NCBI GenBank assembly: GCA_016865955.1
Contig: VGNW01000001.1
Span: 1-31,030 of the forward strand
DNA length: 31,030 nt
Origin: Chloroflexota bacterium
Lineage (GTDB): Bacteria > Chloroflexota > Dehalococcoidia > SZUA-161
Direction: 5' to 3'
Both the position numbers and the translations under genes were made by a program. Positions 6,875-15,420 of this stretch are shown one piece after another. The notes beneath the pieces are model-generated. The model ran no database searches. It was not told the origin of the DNA and saw only the letters and a list, made by a program, of their open reading frames with translations. Position 1 is the first letter of the stretch; each line of letters starts with the position of its first letter.

Positions 6875-8455
6875 ATGAGACAAAGAATTCTGGTTTCCGA
6901 TAATATTGCCGAAGAAGGCGTAAATGTACTGCGCTCCGAGGCTGATGTTGACATAAAGTTGAAACTGAAGCCTGCAGAGCTTGCCAGCATCATGCCTGAA
7001 TATGATGCACTGGTAGTTCGCAGCGAGACCAAGGTCACCGCTGAGATTATTGCAGCAGGTAAAAAACTGCAGGTCGTCGGTCGCGCCGGTATCGGTGTGG
7101 ACAACATTGATTTGGATGCAGCCACCAGGCACGGAGTGGTTGTAGTAAACGCCCCTGCGGGAAACGCCGTAGCCACCGCTGAACATGCCATAGCCCTATT
7201 GCTTGCCCTTGCCCGCCATATACCTCAAGCGTGTTCCCGTTTGAAAGCCGGCGAATGGCGCCGCGAGGGCTTCATGGGCATAGAGATACGCAATAAGACT
7301 CTGGGCATAGTAGGGTTGGGCAGAGTCGGGTCTGAGGTCGCCCGGATGGCGAAGGGGCTGGAGCTGAAGCTCGTCGTCTATGACCCCTTTGTCTCCGCAG
7401 AGAAGGGACGTCACCTGGGCGTGGAACTGGTGTCTCTGGAGGAGTTATTGAGGCGGTCCGATTTCATCACGGTACATGTTCCGCTTACAGAGACAACCAA
7501 GGCGCTTATCGGGACAAAAGAATTAGCCTTGGTGAAGCCCACCGTCAGGATTATCAATGCAGCGCGGGGCGGCATAATAGACGAGCACGCGCTATATAAA
7601 GCTCTGGAGGAGGGGAAAGTGGCTGGAGCGGCTATCGATGTCTTCAGCAAGGAGCCAGCCACCGATAACATCCTGCTCAAGAGCGACAGGGTTATTGTAA
7701 CTCCTCACCTTGGCGCATCCACCGCTGAGGCGCAAACCAGCGTGGCAGTGGATGTGGCGGAGCAGGTCCTGACCGTGCTCAAAGGTCAATCCGCGCGCTA
7801 CGCAGTCAATGCCCCGCTCATTTCACCGGAGACTGCAGCAGTCTTGACCCCCTTCCTCGAGGTGGCTTCGAATGTGGGTAAGCTGTGCGCACAGCTTGTG
7901 GAGGGGCGGCTGAGCACCATTGTCATAAGGTACGAGGGTGAGATTGCTAACTACGATACCTCCGCACTCAAAGCCACCATAATAGGCAGGCTTCTCGAAT
8001 CGATTACCGATGAGCGGGTCAATATGGTCAACGCCAGTTATATCGCCCAGAGCCGCGGCCTGGAGATAGTGGAACTGAAGGTGGCGAAGTGCGAAAACTA
8101 TGCCAATCTCATCGCGGTAGATGTTTCCACTGACAAAGGTATCACTAAAGTAGCCGGCACGCTGATGAGGGGCGAAACCCACATAGTAAGAGTTAATCAA
8201 TACTGGATAGATATCGTGCCCACGGGCGGCTACTGGCTGTTCAGCGACCACCATGACCGCCCCGGCGTCATCGGCTCTGTGGGGATGATAACGGGCAAGG
8301 CGGATATCAATATCAGCTCAATGCAGTTAGGCAGACTTGAACCCAGAGGTCAGGCATTGATGATTCTGTCTCTCGATAAGCAGGTTGACGAGGAAGTGCG
8401 CCAGCAGCTTCTGGCTATCCCCGGTATCCAGACCGCTAAAGTGGTCAAGCTTTAG
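6875..8455 (+). CDS. serA: D-3-phosphoglycerate dehydrogenase SerA
   Basis: SerA oxidises 3-phosphoglycerate to 3-phosphohydroxypyruvate with NAD+, the first step of serine synthesis. The 526 residues match the long form. From the N-terminus there is a substrate-binding domain (LVSDNIAEEG...), the NAD Rossmann motif GLGRVG (147-152), the catalytic stretch NAARGGIIDE and the His-bearing VTPHLGASTAEAQ. A central intervening domain follows, then a C-terminal ACT domain (DRPGVIGSVG...INISSMQLGR), which usually senses serine. ATG 6875 has GGGAG eight bases upstream; a GTG at 6857 overlapping the previous stop is a less likely start. It forms an operon with the preceding aminotransferase. Confidence 0.95.
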   Translation: MRQRILVSDNIAEEGVNVLRSEADVDIKLKLKPAELASIMPEYDALVVRSETKVTAEIIAAGKKLQVVGRAGIGVDNIDLDAATRHGVVVVNAPAGNAVATAEHAIALLLALARHIPQACSRLKAGEWRREGFMGIEIRNKTLGIVGLGRVGSEVARMAKGLELKLVVYDPFVSAEKGRHLGVELVSLEELLRRSDFITVHVPLTETTKALIGTKELALVKPTVRIINAARGGIIDEHALYKALEEGKVAGAAIDVFSKEPATDNILLKSDRVIVTPHLGASTAEAQTSVAVDVAEQVLTVLKGQSARYAVNAPLISPETAAVLTPFLEVASNVGKLCAQLVEGRLSTIVIRYEGEIANYDTSALKATIIGRLLESITDERVNMVNASYIAQSRGLEIVELKVAKCENYANLIAVDVSTDKGITKVAGTLMRGETHIVRVNQYWIDIVPTGGYWLFSDHHDRPGVIGSVGMITGKADINISSMQLGRLEPRGQALMILSLDKQVDEEVRQQLLAIPGIQTAKVVKL

Positions 8456-8485
8456 CAGGCATCAGCGCTGTTTTCAGAGACAACC

Positions 8486-9151
8486 CTAGTATTTAGAAGC
8501 CCCTATCTCTTCCATTTTGCCTGTAACCACGAAAACAACGCGCTCGCAGATATTGGTTACCCTGTCCGCGCTGCGCTCCAGATTGTGACCCGCCCAGATA
8601 AGGCGGGTCGCCCTGGTGATGGTTCTGGGGTCTTCTGCCATGAAGGTGAGCAGCTCCCGGAATATCTGGTCGTAAAGGCCGTCGATTTCGTCATCCTCTG
8701 CAGTTATAGCTCTGGCAGCCTCGGCATCCCGGTGTATAAAGGCATCCATACTCCGCCTTAACATGTCCCCTGTTTTTTGTGCCATGCGGGGCAAATCTAT
8801 CAATGGTTTCAGCGGTGGCTCATTTCCTATCATAATCGCAATTTTGGCAATGCCCGCAGCGTGGTCTCCTATCCTTTCAAGGTCAACGATAATGTTCAGC
8901 ACAGCGACGATAATTCTCAGGTCTCCTGCCATTGGTTGCTGGGTGACAATGAGTTCAATGCATTTCTCTTCAATTTCAAAACGCTTGCGATTAATCTCGC
9001 TGTCTTCGGCAACGACCTGCTTTGCCAGCTCCAAATCTCTGTTTTTAAGGGCATCCATGGAGCGATAAATGGCTTTTTCCACCATGCTGCCCAGGACTAA
9101 AGCCTCATCCTGAAGCTCGTGCAAATGGCGTTCGAAGCTTGTTCTCGGCAT
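8486..9151 (-). CDS. phoU: phosphate transport regulator PhoU
   Basis: A 221-residue, wholly helical protein made of two PhoU three-helix repeats, with acidic metal-binding motifs of the E/DxxxD type (for example ERIGDHAAGIA and ERSADRVTNI). PhoU restrains the Pst transporter and the Pho two-component response when phosphate is plentiful. AAGGAG lies eight bases before the ATG. It is the last gene of the pst operon, which fits its usual place. It converges with serA, with only 30 bases between their ends. Confidence 0.95.
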   Translation of the reverse strand: MPRTSFERHLHELQDEALVLGSMVEKAIYRSMDALKNRDLELAKQVVAEDSEINRKRFEIEEKCIELIVTQQPMAGDLRIIVAVLNIIVDLERIGDHAAGIAKIAIMIGNEPPLKPLIDLPRMAQKTGDMLRRSMDAFIHRDAEAARAITAEDDEIDGLYDQIFRELLTFMAEDPRTITRATRLIWAGHNLERSADRVTNICERVVFVVTGKMEEIGASKY

Positions 9152-9179
9152 TTAAATTGCTCCTTTTGGCTTTGCCTCT

Positions 9180-9935
9180 TTAGCCGAAGCGGCCGGTAAT
9201 ATAGTCCTCAGTTCTCTTATCTCTCGGTCTGCTGAAAACATCCACGGTCTTTCCGTACTCAATCATCTCGCCCAGCAGGAAAAAACCGGTCCACTGGGAC
9301 ACTCTGGCAGCCTGCAGCATGTTGTGCGTAACAATAACTATAGTGTAGTTTTTTGTCAACTCCTGCATCAACTCCTCAATTCGGAGAGTGGATACGGGGT
9401 CAAGCGCCGAGCAGGGCTCGTCCATCAGGATGACCTCCGGCTTCACTGCCAGCACACGTGCAATGCACAGACGCTGCTGTTGTCCTCCCGAGAGGGCTAA
9501 CCCCGATTTATTGAGATTATCTTTTACCTCATCCCACAAGGCGGCGGCGCGCAGGCTTTTTTCAACTACTTCATCTAGCTTTGTGGTGCGAGACTGTCCC
9601 AGCATTTTTGGCCCGAAGGCAACGTTTTCGAATATGGACTTGGGGAAGGGATTGGGATGTTGAAAAACCATGCCCACCCTTTTCCGCAGCTCCACTACAT
9701 CCACACTATGCTCGTAGATGTTTTGCTTATCCAGCAGCACCTCGCCTTCGACACGGGCGCCGGGGATGATGTCGTTCATACGGTTCAGTGCTCTAAGGAA
9801 TGTCGATTTGCCGCATCCCGATGGCCCGATTAGCGCGGTTATCTGATGTTCTCTTATATTCAGCGTCACGTTTTTAACGGCGTGCTGTTTTCCGTAGTAG
9901 AAGTTAAGTTGTTTCGCCTCTATTTTAGGGTCCAT
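9180..9935 (-). CDS. pstB: phosphate ABC transporter ATP-binding protein PstB
   Basis: The ATPase that powers phosphate import, on the cytoplasmic face of PstA/PstC. It has 251 residues from the chosen ATG. Walker A is GPSGCGKST (37-45), followed by the Q-loop in VFQHPNPFPKSI, the ABC signature LSGGQQQRL, Walker B VILMDEP and the switch His in VTHN. The start at 9935 is preferred to an in-frame GTG at 9950 because GGAGGAG lies six bases before the ATG and would be inside the longer protein. The start follows the pstA stop by one base. Confidence 0.96.
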   Translation of the reverse strand: MDPKIEAKQLNFYYGKQHAVKNVTLNIREHQITALIGPSGCGKSTFLRALNRMNDIIPGARVEGEVLLDKQNIYEHSVDVVELRKRVGMVFQHPNPFPKSIFENVAFGPKMLGQSRTTKLDEVVEKSLRAAALWDEVKDNLNKSGLALSGGQQQRLCIARVLAVKPEVILMDEPCSALDPVSTLRIEELMQELTKNYTIVIVTHNMLQAARVSQWTGFFLLGEMIEYGKTVDVFSRPRDKRTEDYITGRFG

Positions 9936-9936
9936 G

Positions 9937-10779
9937 TCAGGCTCCTCCACGCATCCTCGCCTGGAAACGATAGGAAATCCAGTTGGTAATGGTATTGACG
10001 ATTAAGACTATTATAATGAGAACCGCCCCTGTAGCCATAGCCTTCTCGAAAGCATTAGTCTCCATAGAGAGGTAGAAAAGGTGCAGCGATAACGTCCGGC
10101 CTCCTGAGAATAGCGACGTGGGCATAGCAGAGCTGCCGCCCATTGTAACATAGAGACAGGCGGTCTCTCCCACAATGCGTCCTATGCAAAGTATGAAGCC
10201 GGTGATGATGCCGGGCAGCGCTGCGGGCAGGACCACATGCCATATCGCCTGCCATTTCGTGGAGCCCAGCGCTAACGCTGCCTCCCGATGTCCGCGTGGT
10301 ACTGCTTTGAGCGCTTCCTCCGATGTTCGGATGAGTGTGGGCAGCAGCAGACAGACCAGGGTAAGCGCTCCCGAAAGAAGAGAGAAGCGAAAGTGCAAGG
10401 CGGTCACGAAAAGCACAAACCCGAACAAGCCGAAGACGATTGAGGGCACACCTGCCAGCGTCTCCACACCATAGCGGATAATCCGGGTGAGCCAGTTATC
10501 CTTGGCGTACTCGGAGAGGTAGATAGCCGCGCCTACGCCGGGGACAACAAGAATGGCAAGAGTTAAGGCAATGAGATAAACGGTGGCTACGATGGTAGTG
10601 GAGATGCCTCCTTCGCCGCTCAAACCGCCTTTGGGAGCGGTGAACAGAAAATCCCAGCCGATTTCAGGTAGACCCCGAGCCAGAACATAGCCGATGATGA
10701 GGAAAAGGATGAGGACGGTGATGAAACCGCTGCCCCATATCAGCACTATGGCGAGCTTATGCGTCGCTTTTGCATGCAT
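9937..10779 (-). CDS. pstA: phosphate ABC transporter permease PstA
   Basis: A 280-residue inner-membrane permease with six predicted membrane segments and the binding-protein-dependent transport signature around EALKAVPRGHREAALALGSTKWQAIW, which docks PstB. The long external loop containing GGLSGEGGIS is typical of PstA. It pairs with PstC to form the phosphate channel. It begins two bases after the pstC stop. Confidence 0.95.
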   Translation of the reverse strand: MHAKATHKLAIVLIWGSGFITVLILFLIIGYVLARGLPEIGWDFLFTAPKGGLSGEGGISTTIVATVYLIALTLAILVVPGVGAAIYLSEYAKDNWLTRIIRYGVETLAGVPSIVFGLFGFVLFVTALHFRFSLLSGALTLVCLLLPTLIRTSEEALKAVPRGHREAALALGSTKWQAIWHVVLPAALPGIITGFILCIGRIVGETACLYVTMGGSSAMPTSLFSGGRTLSLHLFYLSMETNAFEKAMATGAVLIIIVLIVNTITNWISYRFQARMRGGA

Positions 10780-10781
10780 AT

Positions 10782-11651
10782 TTAGGTATGCTCCCTTCCT
10801 CTTCTCATAGCTATCAGGGCAAAACTGTTGATTATCATAATCAGGATAAAGAGCACAACTCCAATGGCAAACAGGGCGTTCTCATGTAAGCCACCGGCAT
10901 AAGTTATCTCCACAGCTATGCCTCCGGCTAAAGTACGTGTTGAGTCCAGCAGCGAGGCGGGTATCTGCACTGCATTGCCGATAACCATTATCATAGCCAT
11001 GGCTTCTCCGATGGCTCTGCCGATGCCGAGTATTATCGAGGCAACGATGCCGGAGCGCGCCGCCGGAATCAGCACATGGCGGATGGTCTGCCAGTGGGTA
11101 GCACCCAGCGCCAGAGAACCCTCTTTATATCTTCGGGGAACCGTCCTTATGCTGTCCTCGCTAATGCTGATGATGGTGGGCAGCACCATTGCCATCAGTA
11201 CTATAGCCCCTGCCGCCACGCTGTAGCCGGTGCCTCCTATCTGCCGCACTACGGGAACCACCAGGAGCATGCCCACCAGTCCATAGACTACGGATGGGAT
11301 GCCCACAAGCAGCTCCACGGCGGGTCTCAGGAGATTGCGCACCCTGGCTGGTGCTACCTCTGCCAGCAATACGGCGCAGCCAACACCCAGGGGAATTGCC
11401 AAAATCATGGCACCAAGTGTGACCGCGAGGGAGCCCACTATCATGGGCGCGATGCCGAACTTATCCAGAGTGGGACGCCATTCAGTACCGAAGATGAAAT
11501 CTATCCAGCCAACCTGTTGAAAGGCAGGTAATCCTTCTCGCAGGGTGAATATGGCGATTGCTGCCAGTATTATGAAAGAAATTGAAGCGCAGACCAGCAC
11601 CAGATACTTGGCGTTACGGTCGACAAAATATCGGGATACTATTCGATACAC
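10782..11651 (-). CDS. pstC: phosphate ABC transporter permease PstC
   Basis: A 289-residue permease with six membrane segments. The loop containing IFGTEWRPTLDKFGI is characteristic of PstC. The EAA-type coupling motif is seen at SIRTVPRRYKEGSLALGATHWQTI. The start is a GTG with AAGG eight bases upstream. PstC and PstA together make the transmembrane path for phosphate delivered by PstS. The 78-base gap to pstS contains only a weak six-pair inverted repeat (near 11712-11734) that could trim the 3' end of the pstS message. Confidence 0.95.
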   Translation of the reverse strand: MYRIVSRYFVDRNAKYLVLVCASISFIILAAIAIFTLREGLPAFQQVGWIDFIFGTEWRPTLDKFGIAPMIVGSLAVTLGAMILAIPLGVGCAVLLAEVAPARVRNLLRPAVELLVGIPSVVYGLVGMLLVVPVVRQIGGTGYSVAAGAIVLMAMVLPTIISISEDSIRTVPRRYKEGSLALGATHWQTIRHVLIPAARSGIVASIILGIGRAIGEAMAMIMVIGNAVQIPASLLDSTRTLAGGIAVEITYAGGLHENALFAIGVVLFILIMIINSFALIAMRRGREHT

Positions 11652-11729
11652 TGTTACAACCTTTAATAATTTTCCATGTGAGAGTGATTGATTTCAAGGC
11701 ATTCATTAAAAAGCTAGACCATATAAGAG

Positions 11730-12551
11730 CTAGCTCACCGGGATATATCCCTCTCCGGCAACTATATTCTGACCTTTCGGACCCAGGCAGAAGTCGATGA
11801 ATTTCTTGACTAACCCTGTAGGCTGCTCTTTGGTCAGGAAATAGAGAGGTCGCACTATGGGATATGTTCCGTTCTTGGCGTTCTCCACCGTAGCCGCTAC
11901 CCCATCTATCTCTACTGTCTTTACGGAGTTCTTAATATATCCGAATGAAATAAATCCGATCGCCTGCGTTGTATTAGATACAGCCGTTATTATAGCTCCG
12001 TTAAAGGGAAGCAGGATAGCATCGGATTTGATGAGTTCCTTACCCATTACCATTTCCTCAAAAGCGGTTCTGGTACCTGACCCTTCCTCTCGTGCTACAA
12101 CAAAAATGTCTTTGTTTTCACCGCCAACCTTGCTCCAGTTCGTAATCTTGCCTGCAAAGATTTCTTTCACCTGCTCTCTGGTCAATCCTGTAACGGGGTT
12201 GGCGGGATGGATAATAATAGCTATGCCGTCGCGAGCCAGCAAGTGTTTTACCAGATTCGGCTCATCTGCTTTCAGCTCGCGGGAGGCAGCGCCGATATCC
12301 ACTGTACCGTCGTTGCAGGACTTAATCCCGACGCTGGAGCCGCCGCCCTGAATAACGATGGTTACATCGGGGTTTTCTGCCTTAAACGCTTCAGCCAGCT
12401 TTTCTGCAACCGGCTGCACGGTGGTTGAGCCAGCTTCGGTAACAGTATCTGAGAGACCCCCGCTACCACAACCCGCTGTTAGCAAGGACGGCAGAAGTAG
12501 ACTTGTCACTGCAATAAATAGAAGTCTCTTCAATACCTGTTTCATGGGCAA
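11730..12551 (-). CDS. pstS: phosphate-binding lipoprotein PstS
   Basis: The extracellular phosphate receptor of the Pst system. A signal peptide (KQVLKRLLFIAVTSLLLPS) ends in the lipobox LTAGC, so it is a lipid-anchored protein as expected in an organism without a classic outer membrane. Ligand loops are visible: EAGSTTVQPV near the N-terminus, QGGGSSVG, IGAASRELK and the EEGSGTRTAFEE phosphate loop. The 273 residues are normal for the short form. GAGG sits about ten bases before a TTG at 12551 and 16 before the ATG at 12545; the TTG is kept on spacing, but the two starts differ by only two residues. It is the first gene of the operon. Confidence 0.95.
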   Translation of the reverse strand: MPMKQVLKRLLFIAVTSLLLPSLLTAGCGSGGLSDTVTEAGSTTVQPVAEKLAEAFKAENPDVTIVIQGGGSSVGIKSCNDGTVDIGAASRELKADEPNLVKHLLARDGIAIIIHPANPVTGLTREQVKEIFAGKITNWSKVGGENKDIFVVAREEGSGTRTAFEEMVMGKELIKSDAILLPFNGAIITAVSNTTQAIGFISFGYIKNSVKTVEIDGVAATVENAKNGTYPIVRPLYFLTKEQPTGLVKKFIDFCLGPKGQNIVAGEGYIPVS

Positions 12552-12624
12552 ATTCTATTTTCCTCTGTGGCTATTATCATTGTGCCAGTCCCAAGCTGCA
12601 AGATATCTAAGAATTTTCGCCCAT

Positions 12625-12653
12625 ACTATAAGGCTAATTACAAGGCACAGCAA
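12625..12653 (-). promoter_or_regulatory. promoter of the pst operon
   Basis: On the minus strand TTGCTG (12653-12648), a 17-base spacer and TATAGT (12630-12625) lie about 75 bases upstream of pstS. No clear Pho-box direct repeat was recognised beside it. Confidence 0.5.
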
Positions 12654-12665
12654 CTGTTATGCGAA

Positions 12666-12695
12666 TTTTCCGTGAACCTGTCTTTCCTGTATAAT
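12666..12695 (+). promoter_or_regulatory. candidate promoter of the hyp cluster
   Basis: A consensus TATAAT (12690-12695) has only a poor -35 match (TTTTCC at 12666-12671, 18-base spacer). It lies about 20 bases before the proposed hypF start, and its ribosome-binding site GGGAGG follows at 12703-12708. Confidence 0.4.
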
Positions 12696-12714
12696 ATGAG
12701 TCGGGAGGTGTCTC

Positions 12715-15012
12715 ATCAAGGTAAGCAATCTGGAGCTTCTGCACTTAAGCGTGCGCGGCGTGGTGCAGGGGGTCGGCTTCAGGCCCTTTGTGTATCAAAT
12801 CGCCACCAAACACAATCTCAAAGGCTGGGTCTGCAATACCTCGGGCGATGTTAAGATTGAGGTCGAGGGCGAGAGGCGTGCCCTCGATAGATTCCTCGAC
12901 GACTTGGTGAAGCTGGCACCGCCTCTGGCTCGCCTCGAGGATATAGCTGTAACCAGTCGTCCGCCGCAGGGCTACACCGGCTTTGAGATTCGGCACAGCA
13001 TCGCCGAAGAGGGCAAATATCAGCTCGTCTCCCCGGATATCGCCACCTGCGAGCCCTGTTTGAAAGAAATTCTTGACCCCAGGGACAGGCGCTATCGCTA
13101 TCCGTTTACTAATTGCACCAACTGCGGGCCCCGCTTCACCATCATCGAGGATATCCCCTACGACCGCCCCCAGACCACCATGCGCAGCTTCAAGATGTGC
13201 CATCAGTGCCAGCAGGAATACGATAATCCGTTAGACCGGCGTTTCCATGCCCAGCCCAACGCTTGTCCCAAATGCGGGCCCAGTTTGAGTCTGGTTGACA
13301 GTAACGGCGGCTCGGTTGAAACCGACGATGCGCTCGCTGCTGCCTCCAGATTGCTCAAAGAGGGCAGGATTCTGGCAATCAAAGGTCTGGGAGGCTTTCT
13401 CTTAGCCTGCGATGCCACCAATGAAAAGGCGGTCAGGCTGCTCAGGGAACGCAAGAGGCGTCCCTTCAAGCCTCTGGCGATAATGGTCGCTACTCTGGAT
13501 GAAGCTAGGAGGCATTGTCAGGTATCAGAAAAAGAAGAGGAATTGCTGACCTCTGCGCAGTGTCCCATAGTGCTGCTGAAGCGAAACAAGGAATCGACGG
13601 TATCTCCCTCGGTAGCGCCCAATCTCAAATATCTTGGCGTCATGCTCCCTTACACACCGTTGCACCACATACTGCTCGGAGAAACCGCGCTGCCTCTGGT
13701 GATGACCAGCGGCAATCTCAGCGAGGAGCCTATCGCGAAGGACAACGATGAGGCATTGCGCAGGCTAAAAGGCATCGCCGATTATTTTCTGCTGCACAAT
13801 CGGGATATATATTCCCGCTACGATGACAGCGTTGCCATAGTTGAATTGGACAAACCACAGATTGTGAGGCGGGCTCGTGCTTATGCCCCTTATCCGGTGC
13901 ATCTACTCTTTCCATCGAAGCAGGTGCTCGCCTGTGGCGCTGAACTCAAAAACACCTTTTGCCTGACTAAGGACAACTACGCCTTCGTCAGCCAGCATAT
14001 AGGCGATCTTGAGAATCTGGAGACCATGGAGCATTTCGAGACTACGCTCGAACTCTATAAGAAGCTGTTCCGCATCGAGCCTGAGGTAGTGGCTTATGAC
14101 ATGCACCCCGAGTACCTGTCTACCAAGTACGCCAGGGCACTGGCTGAGCAGCGCAAAGACCTTAGATTCGTGCCTGTCCAGCATCATCATGCCCACATAG
14201 TGAGCTGCATGGTGGAGAACGGGGTGGATAGCCCTGTTATAGGTATTTCCTTCGATGGGACGGGCTACGGCACGGATGGGCACATCTGGGGTGGCGAATT
14301 TCTCATTGCTGACTATAAGGGTTTCGAGAGGGCAGGACACCTGGAGTATGTACCCATGCCCGGGGGCGCGGTAGCCATCGAGCGACCCTACCGCATGGCT
14401 GTCAGCTATCTGCTCACCCTTTTAGGCAAGGATGCATTGACGCCTGATTTAACCTTCCTGAAGAAAGTGAGCAAAGATGAGATAGCGCTCATTAAAACGC
14501 AACTGGATAAAAAGATTAACTCGCCGCTCACGTCAAGCAGCGGCAGGTTGTTCGATGCGGTATCTGCCCTGATAGGAATCAGGGGCAGGATAGATTACGA
14601 GGCTCAGGCAGCAATCGAGATGGAGATGGCTGCTGATGAAGGTGAGCGCGGCAGTTACAGGTTTGCCATCGTTGAGCAAGATGGCGTGAGTGTCGTTCAC
14701 CTTAAAGAACTATTCAGCGACATACTTAGCGACCTTAAAGAAAATGTGCCTCAGGCTAAGATAGCGATGAAATTCCATCGCACCATGGCGGATATGATTG
14801 TGCAGATGTCTCAGTGGCTATCCTGGAGAAGCGGCATCAGGAAGGTGGCTTTGAGCGGCGGCGTATTCCAGAACAGGCTGTTGCTGAGGCTGACAGCGGA
14901 TGCTCTCGGGAAGGCGGGTTTTGAAGTCCTTACGCATTCGCAGGTGCCCACAAATGATGGTGGGGTATCTCTGGGACAGGCTGTCATAGCGAATTTTGTA
15001 GTTACAGAGTGA
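12715..15012 (+). CDS. hypF: carbamoyltransferase HypF ([NiFe]-hydrogenase maturation)
   Basis: HypF makes the carbamoyl group that becomes the cyanide ligands of [NiFe] hydrogenases, passing it to the C-terminal Cys of HypE. Domains in order: acylphosphatase (VRGVVQGVGFRPF), two zinc-finger units (CEPC...CTNC and CHQC...CPKC), a YrdC-like domain (ILAIKGLGGFLLACDA), and a Kae1-like domain with HHHAHI and FDGTGYGTDG. The start is uncertain. The first ordinary in-frame start, GTG 12751, would cut off the first strand of the acylphosphatase fold (LELLHLSVRG) and has no ribosome site. The coding frame continues upstream to an ATC at 12715, six bases after GGGAGG, so I place the start there. That gives 765 residues, against 753 from the GTG. 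Confidence 0.92.
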   Translation: MKVSNLELLHLSVRGVVQGVGFRPFVYQIATKHNLKGWVCNTSGDVKIEVEGERRALDRFLDDLVKLAPPLARLEDIAVTSRPPQGYTGFEIRHSIAEEGKYQLVSPDIATCEPCLKEILDPRDRRYRYPFTNCTNCGPRFTIIEDIPYDRPQTTMRSFKMCHQCQQEYDNPLDRRFHAQPNACPKCGPSLSLVDSNGGSVETDDALAAASRLLKEGRILAIKGLGGFLLACDATNEKAVRLLRERKRRPFKPLAIMVATLDEARRHCQVSEKEEELLTSAQCPIVLLKRNKESTVSPSVAPNLKYLGVMLPYTPLHHILLGETALPLVMTSGNLSEEPIAKDNDEALRRLKGIADYFLLHNRDIYSRYDDSVAIVELDKPQIVRRARAYAPYPVHLLFPSKQVLACGAELKNTFCLTKDNYAFVSQHIGDLENLETMEHFETTLELYKKLFRIEPEVVAYDMHPEYLSTKYARALAEQRKDLRFVPVQHHHAHIVSCMVENGVDSPVIGISFDGTGYGTDGHIWGGEFLIADYKGFERAGHLEYVPMPGGAVAIERPYRMAVSYLLTLLGKDALTPDLTFLKKVSKDEIALIKTQLDKKINSPLTSSSGRLFDAVSALIGIRGRIDYEAQAAIEMEMAADEGERGSYRFAIVEQDGVSVVHLKELFSDILSDLKENVPQAKIAMKFHRTMADMIVQMSQWLSWRSGIRKVALSGGVFQNRLLLRLTADALGKAGFEVLTHSQVPTNDGGVSLGQAVIANFVVTE

Positions 15013-15017
15013 CTGAG

Positions 15018-15150
15018 TTAAAAATGTCATTGCGGGCATATATGCCCATTGCGAGGAGTCCGCCTCTGGCGGGCGACGTGGCAATCTCCGCGTGCTCGAG
15101 AATCATGCGGGCACGGTGAGATTGCTTCGCTTCGCTCGCAATGACATTAA
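15018..15150 (+). repeat. short inverted-repeat element (MITE/REP-like) between hypF and hypC
   Basis: A noncoding block with 12-bp terminal inverted repeats (AATGTCATTGCG at 15023-15034, CGCAATGACATT at 15137-15148) and further inner inverted pieces (ATTGCGAGGAG against GGCAATCTCC and GAGATTGC). The TCATTGCGAGCGAAGCGAAGCAATCT-like composition resembles palindromic intergenic repeats seen in many bacterial genomes. It encodes nothing and would form strong stem-loops in the hyp transcript. Confidence 0.7.
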
Positions 15151-15174
15151 CAAAGGTGGAAGGGGATACGAAAC

Positions 15175-15408
15175 ATGTGCTTGGCAATTCCGGCGCGGGT
15201 GAAGTCGATACAAGGCGTAGAAGCCGAAGTCGAGATAGGCGGCGTGAGCCGCAAAGCCAGCATTATGCTCACGCCCGAGGCTAAGGTGGGCGACTATGTG
15301 CTGCTGCACACCGGCTACGCTATAAATGTCATCGATGAGGAAGAAGCCGAGGAGACCCTCAAGCTGTTCGAGGAGATAGCCGAGGCAGAAGCTAAGGAAA
15401 CCAGGTAA
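15175..15408 (+). CDS. hypC: hydrogenase maturation chaperone HypC
   Basis: A 77-residue HypC/HybG family protein. The essential Cys2 is at the start (MCLAIPARV) and binds both HypD and the hydrogenase large-subunit precursor. The small beta-barrel core (VEIGGVSRKASIMLTPEAKVGDYVLLHTGYAI) is typical. An acidic helix ends the protein. AAGGGG lies upstream of the ATG. It is separated from hypF by the inverted-repeat element and from hypD by 12 bases. Confidence 0.95.
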   Translation: MCLAIPARVKSIQGVEAEVEIGGVSRKASIMLTPEAKVGDYVLLHTGYAINVIDEEEAEETLKLFEEIAEAEAKETR

Positions 15409-15420
15409 TTTGAAGAATAC

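Noticed and set aside
12695..12854. ATG at 12695 as the start of hypF
   Set aside because: It is in a different frame; that reading frame is a shadow ending at 12854 and does not encode the acylphosphatase motif.
15018..15150. CRISPR-like repeats
   Set aside because: There is one inverted-repeat unit, not regularly spaced direct repeats; none are seen elsewhere in the window.
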